A stretch of 64,000 nt of DNA from Combretum micranthum (lineage: Eukaryota; Streptophyta; Magnoliopsida; Myrtales; Combretaceae). The translations under genes and the position numbers were made by a program. The DNA is taken from assembly GCA_024138025.1 (NCBI GenBank), contig JAMXBD010003349.1, positions 60,925 to 124,924 on the forward strand, written 5' to 3'. How positions within the stretch are numbered: position 1 is the first letter of the stretch; each line of letters opens with the position of its first letter. Under the pieces are notes generated by a model. The model worked only from the letters and a program-made list of their open reading frames with translations, was not told where the DNA came from and made no database searches. Positions 57,906 to 64,000 of this stretch are shown in pieces.

Positions 57906-60900
57906 AGAGGAGAAATTGAAAGAAACATGGTTAAGACTTAAGATCTCGGACACGTCATAATTTTTTTTTTAAATGTTCAATTTTTTTTTATTATTCTTAA
58001 TTGTAGGAACTTCTCAAACTCCTATCCCGTTTATCGTGGGGTTGCTCTGAACTTTTTCTCTGAAAATTAGAGTTGGCCGTGAAAATTTATAACTTCCTTT
58101 CTTTGTCTGCTCGAATCGGGTCGTAAAACCTTATACGCTGTTTTAGGTCTGCTTGGATTGCCAGTTTTTCATTTGTATTTATATCTTTTTTAAAATGATA
58201 TATATAAATATATTTGATTTATATCTAAATTTTATCTATATTTATTTTATTTGATCTTTTGATGAAAACTGTCAATTTTTTTATCTTTATCTTTTTTTGA
58301 TAAATAATTTATTAGTAAAAAGTTTGAAAAAATATCTGTATCTATCAAAAAAACGCCAAAACAAATAGTATTCACATTCAAGTGAGATGTGATGCATACA
58401 TGTTAATATTGTAATAATAATAATAATAATAATTACAAGATTAATTATCATTTTGTCCTATACCATAAATACAATCTTAAAAAATATAAAAACCACATTT
58501 ATAACATGCTATTTACAAAAGGAAAAAAAATCAGGAATCATATTATATTCTAAATTCTAAATAAAAATTGTATTTATTACATACAATTTTCATATAGCCT
58601 TACCTAACTTGAATGTATCTATTAAATACAATTTATATGTAATTTCCAATTTGTCTTTACCACGTGTCATTTTCTGACAATATTTATATAATCATTTTTA
58701 TACAATTGATTGTATAAATAAATTTGTAATGTATTTGGTAAACAATCAAATATCTCATTTGTATGTTAACAGTGAAATGAGTTAAGCGGTTAAGGAAAAA
58801 ATAATACCTTAATAAAAAATTACAAAAATATCACTAGATCAAAAATAATTCTAAAAATATGCAAATTAAACTTAATTCTTGGAAAAATGAGCTCAATACA
58901 TACCTCATGATTTCTCATTCTAACCTTATTGATGGGTATTACACATTACGTGTGACATACACGTTATGAGTCACCAATAATATTTTAACACATAACCATA
59001 TAAGTAGTAGTTACTTTAAGAACTGCTTATTATCCCATGTGCTAATGTATAGTTAGTTGTTATACACCATGTATACATATTTATGATGTGTATTACCCAT
59101 TGAATATTTTATTTAACAACCTAACCACATTCTCTTTATTTTCAACTAACTTTCATATTATCATTTCTATTTGTTCCATTTTAGTTTGGTGCAATATCTT
59201 ATGAAAGTATATATAAATATATATATATGTTATGTATGTTAGTTCTTCCTCTTTATTCTAATTTTCACAAGATGTTTGAATATTTGAAATGAGTAAAGTG
59301 AACATATTAGAAGTTGGATGGGATATGAAACTGATTAAGTTTTAAACAATTAAATATTTATAAAATTGGTTTCATTCCAATGAATCCAACCATACTTTAA
59401 AGCAATTTGATTAATTGGTGGCCAATACGGAGGGCTCATTAGTTAATCACTCACCTAAAAAAATATAATATAAAATTTGATAATTTTATATTCACAGTTT
59501 CTACGGTCCTCTCAACCATCTAACTATTAAAATAAATATAATAATTAAAACATTAACTATTTTAGTGGTTCGATCATGACTAAATACGATATGAGCTGTT
59601 GGATAATTATAGAACCAATTTTATCAAAATTAGTGATGAAACGATAAAATTTCATTAACGTTTTACATTCTCTCATGAAAGCGGAATAAATAGGAATGTG
59701 ATATTCTTTTTCTAATATGGGATGGAAGAAAAGATTAGTTAAATAAAACACAAGGTAAATTAAGTTATGCCAATATTTAAGCCACCATAAAATGCTTTTA
59801 CCCCTTTAAGATTATAGATTGTTTATACTAAAGGGTAAAGTAAGTCTAACACTAAAAAAAATGTTAATTAAGTTGATTAAAAAAATAAAATATACTATAA
59901 TAACACTTAAAATACCCGTGAAAAAAATTCACCCTTTAAAAATATGACATACCATATCCCCTTTTTTAAGTAATGTAAGTCAGATCTGAGAAAATAATAT
60001 GTAGGACTTCTGATAAAATGTTATTATTGATAAAATATAAATAGAATTGATTTTTAGGATCGATTATGCATTATGTTTTATACTAATAAATACAATATAT
60101 ATGTGAAAAAAGTAAAGATTTTTTTTCTGTTGCATGACCAGATCGAATAATATTTATCTTCTGGATCTCGTTACTGTTTCACTTCTCCATATCAGGAATT
60201 GGATGAATATGTACTCTGGCTAGAAAAGGTACTGCTGGACTAGGAAATGCTTACTAAATGGTGTGCGTCTGCGTATAAAGGTTTGCTTACATTCTTTGGT
60301 TTTTATCTATATATGTATTTTATTTATATTTAATTTATTTATAAGTAAAAAATATTTATATTTATTTTCTAATAAATATCTTTTTTAAAAATGATAAAAA
60401 TAAAATATAAAAACCGGCTTAAACAAACAGGAATTTAGCGTCAGTCTCACGCTTTCGGTTTCAGGCGTACGTTGTTGTTACGTTTTTATCGTAATGATTA
60501 ATTAAAAAGTCCGTGACTCGAGCCCTTTTTTTTTTTTTTTTTGTACTTACTCAAGATGTTTGTGTACTTTTAAATAATATTTTAATCTAATGCATGAGAC
60601 TAATTACCATGCGGAGACTAGTCATGCGTACGAGAAAAAGATAACCTGTCCATTTTCACCCCTTTTTTATTAAATTTTGTCCACGTGCATGCATTAGTCT
60701 TTCCAAGAACTAGCCGGTAAAATATGTATTTTTTTTATTTAAGATTATAATGCTAAAATAATATTGATCATGATTCATGATCAACATATTTTATGATCCC
60801 ACTTTGTCTTACGCTAGATTCTAGGTTGAAATTTGCTAATTTACAATTTCCTTTTTGCTAAAAAACAAAAAATTTGATTACTTATAAATAAATTCTTTTA

Positions 60901-62033
60901 TCATTATCCAGGTTTTTCCTTGAAGAAATCACATTTTATATTTATAAAAGTGGTATAAGCTTCATTAAGCTCGTAGTGTCCCTACATTCTTGGAATGTTT
61001 GGTACGGTGAAAATGAATGAAGCTGAAAAGAAATAATAATTTTTTATTTTATAATTAGAAATATTTTTCATAACAAAACATGATTTTTTTGTTAAAAATA
61101 GCGATTCATCTAATAAAGAGAAAGAATGCAAATTTCTTATCTATTTCACATTACATTGAATAGACATTCTTTTAGTAAATTCTTTTGCAAACCAAATAAA
61201 TGAATAGATATTCCATGATAACAAAGTTAGAATACCGATTTCATTCTATTCAACCAAACATGCCATCTATGTATAATACAATGAATACATGAAATGAAAC
61301 ATCTTGTCAATGCTAAAAAAATTAAAATATAATAAGCACCTATCATTAAATAAATAACCTAACAACATATTTTCCTTTCATTGCCATCTATATCCGAATA
61401 AATTGAACTTGGAATACTAGATTAATATATGTTAATTCGGTCATTGTATTACTTTGAAAGCTAGGTGGTACTATGAAAAACAACATAATATTCATGGAAT
61501 TAATTAGAATATTCTCACTTAGGTGGCATTGGGTTTCATACTAGATTGGACAAAAGTTATTGTACTACTAATACTCTTATAGCCAATTAGTATTATTTCT
61601 AGACTCACAAGTAAAAAGTATTAGGTTAAAATCTCTTCTCCCATATTATAATACAAAAAAAAGAGTAAAAATTACATGAGGAGTCGCAAAAATAAAATAA
61701 AATAAAATTACATAGGAAAGCATTAATGGTTGGAGTTAAGGTAGTTTAAGACATCAACGTTTTGGAGATTGAAAAAAGGAACAAACATTTTAAGTAAGTG
61801 AGTCAAATAAGGCATGATCACTAACTCCATTTGTTTTTTCCATCAAATGTCATGTGTAATGCACATGATCTTCTTCTTCCTCCGCAAAATTTCTCTCTCT
61901 TTGACCTCTCTGTAAATCCAACTTCTTCTTCGGCTAATTTCTCTATCTATATACATAGCCAGTAATGTGGTGTGAATCAAAGATGGTTTAGCTTGCTCTT
62001 AATGACTGTGGATGGAGATGAAAGTGGATATGG
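57906..62033. other. AT-rich intergenic region
   Basis: Upstream of the PCO gene. 58145-58375 and 60282-60431 look like MITEs (inverted TTTTTATAT-type ends), and an (AAT)n run lies at 58412-58433. A (T)18-like run is at 60525-60542. No gene was seen; the open frame 59557-59751 has no family features. Confidence 0.4.
60992..61264. mobile_element. MITE-like sequence
   Basis: 273 bp with ends GGAATGTTTGGTACGG and, inverted, GGCATGTTTGGTTGAA. The interior is A/T and shows AATGAAAT-type words in both orientations. Confidence 0.5.
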
Positions 62034-64000
62034 TGTCACACCCTACAAGGCACCCTAGTAGTATTGATGTCTACCAAGACCTTTAACAAAAACTTTCTAT
62101 AAACATCAAACTATTAAGATACTCTGTGACATGAACATTTTAAAAACAAGATCACAAGATTATCAAGATAAGAAATTTTGCATACATGATAGTTCTTTAC
62201 GACGAAAATAGCATAAAACATTCATACAACTCAAGATAGACCATGTAGCATAACATTACATCCCCAAAAGATCAACATAAGATTCTATACGAGGAAGCTG
62301 TCTCCACAATCACTTAAACCCTGGACTCTTCCCTTGAAGCCCAATATGTCTCCTATCCTCATACTTGGATCCACTCTAGAGATCCTGAAAAATCATAAAA
62401 AAATCTGTAGAAGAGTGAGCACACCAAGCTCAGTGAGATAATCGAATTCAAACTACAGTTCAAACAATGTCAACCAAGCTACAATTACAAACATATGCAA
62501 TGTTACACTCAAACATACGAAATGCACAGTTTAGATAACTGAAATCCACACTAGTGGGGATTTACGCCCTCCCTGAAGGCTGAAGGAACCAACCAAGTAT
62601 CCCATGTCCAAAAGAAACTGAGAAATAAACAATGGGGTAACTTCTCATCTCATTCCACATAAACATAAATATTTATTATAAACATAACCTCAAACTACTC
62701 CTTAGATAGAGTTAAGGAGGGAGGATTTCTTTTGAAACTCTTTTGTTATATATATATATATATATATACGTATGTATACATTACTACAAAAACACCACTC
62801 ACCTTAGAACCATCAGAATCCCCCTAAGTGTTAACACTCTAATAGCTGATTCTAACACAAACGTTGCCCTTCATTGCCTACATAGTTCCCATAGGATTAA
62901 GCAACCCCACAATGACCCTATCTGGCATCTCCCGTTAGTCAAGGCATCATCGTAGAATCGAAATATTAACACGTAACATGAGTACGATCTAAATGCAACA
63001 TCTGTTCATGCAATGCATGTCCAATTATTAATTAAGGATCAAATAAACTTAAGTTAATTTATTGGTGACCAAGCAATATTCAAACAATCATCATGATTCT
63101 CCTTACACATCAATAACAAGAAAATCGTTATCACTTCAAATGTTGAGGCTTAGCACACATCCATGCACCATACAATAGACATTTTCCCCAACCCTATGCA
63201 TGATTGCAGTTATTATAAAGATGGTTGCAACTATATTATAAGCACAACAACATGATAAGAATTCAAGCCACTCACCTTTGCATATTGTTTAAAGATCATA
63301 GAAGTCTTCGAGAAAATCAAGGTCTTAATCAAAACCTCCTATACAATAATAAGCGTATATCACCAACACATAACAGCGAAGATAAAACTCTTATTAAAAC
63401 TTTAAGCGTTCTAAATTCTTGTTATAAACTTCTTAACTTAAGCTTAGCACTATGACGTTCAACTAAGGTTAGGTTGAGGGTCACATTGCTACTCAAAACT
63501 AAGCTTGTTCTATAACAACTAAGGATCAAGGGTCACTTAGGAAAGAGTCGCGATGTACTTGGGTGCAAGAAAACATGTCGCGTCACAATAAATTTAAGGG
63601 TCGAGAGCTGATAAAAACATGTATAGTTTACGTCGAGGGCTCGACTTTAGGCCTTCAAGCTGTGCTTCAAGGCTTCATTCTAACTTTGGCCTCAACAAGC
63701 TTTAATGACTGTCACAGGTCACATCGAGGGCTTAACAGTAGGTCGCGGCAGTCATTAGGTATTCTTACTTGAATTTTTAGGGTGAGACAAGTTTTAAGTC
63801 TGTCAAAGGCAAGTTCAGGGCTTAACTTTAGGTCGCGATAGACATTGTTTATAAGAACTTTACCTCTCTACACTTATACGAAGCTTACCTTTGACCCATA
63901 CAAGGGCCAACATAGGGTGCAACACTAACAATTATCAGAGCCACGCTAAGGGTAAAACTTACGCCTTGACAACAACAATAACAACAACATACTGACTAAT
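62034..64000 (-). repeat. Long LTR-like sequence cut by the window end
   Basis: Starts TGTCACACCCTACAAGGC on the plus strand, resembling the 3' ends (GGG.GTTACA type, inverted) of the Tekay-like LTRs. The GTGAGCACACCAAGCTCAGTGAG segment near 62418 is typical of such LTRs. It has a (TA)n run at 62747-62768 and imperfect GAGGGCTTAAC.TTAGGTCGCG repeats near 63630-63840. Right end lies outside the window; no coding domain seen. Confidence 0.5.

Overview
The window looks like nuclear DNA of a flowering plant, most likely a eudicot. It is AT-rich, has spliced GT-AG exons of a plant-specific gene family, and is packed with plant-type LTR retrotransposons, hAT-like elements and MITEs. The species cannot be told from the sequence. 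I found one host gene that appears intact; almost everything else is mobile or virus-derived DNA in various stages of decay.

Host gene (about 42-58 kb, minus strand). Five coding exons (56633-56531, 53633-53488, 53387-53240, 42411-42208, 42095-41977) join in frame into a 239-residue plant cysteine oxidase of the PCO4/PCO5 type, an oxygen-sensing enzyme of the N-degron pathway. The three iron-binding histidines (H98, H100, H162) are present. Intron 3 is 10.8 kb. It holds a 1.7-kb Copia deletion derivative, a LINE-like RNase H remnant, MITE-like pieces and tandem duplications. A likely 5' UTR intron lies upstream of the start codon.

Left third (1-17 kb). An endogenous caulimovirid-like locus carries fragments in opposite orientations: a minus-strand coding piece (11.48-11.07 and 3.08-2.97 kb), a plus-strand reverse transcriptase/RNase H piece (11.49-13.4 kb), and a minus-strand leader with a tRNA-iMet primer site and a TATA box (16.3-14.2 kb). 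A complete Ty3/gypsy chromovirus (3089-11069, TSD CAAGA) split the first piece. A 2.3-kb solo LTR (5597-7923) then split the chromovirus. A hAT-like element (12191-13091, TSD GGAAAACT) split the viral RNase H. All of it is riddled with stops and frameshifts.

Middle (17-41 kb). A 2.7-kb Tekay-like solo LTR (17799-20505) is followed by AT-rich DNA. A complete but decayed Ty1/copia element (22903-33027) follows, with two insertions inside it: a non-coding LTR element with a 344-bp interior (24976-28044, TSD ATAAC) and another Tekay-like solo LTR (29331-31248, TSD ATTAT). Further right are a 66-bp tandem repeat, a diverged LTR-like block split by a hAT element (36713-37422, TSD CTCATTTA), a second hAT element (39058-39738) and degenerate coding debris.

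Right end (58-64 kb). AT-rich intergenic DNA with MITE-like sequences, then a further long LTR-like sequence (from 62034) cut by the window edge.

I saw no rRNA or tRNA genes, CRISPR arrays or bacterial-type operons. The features most worth a second look are the TE-loaded oxygen-sensor gene, the rearranged viral locus with its promoter-like repeats, and the datable nests of insertions.
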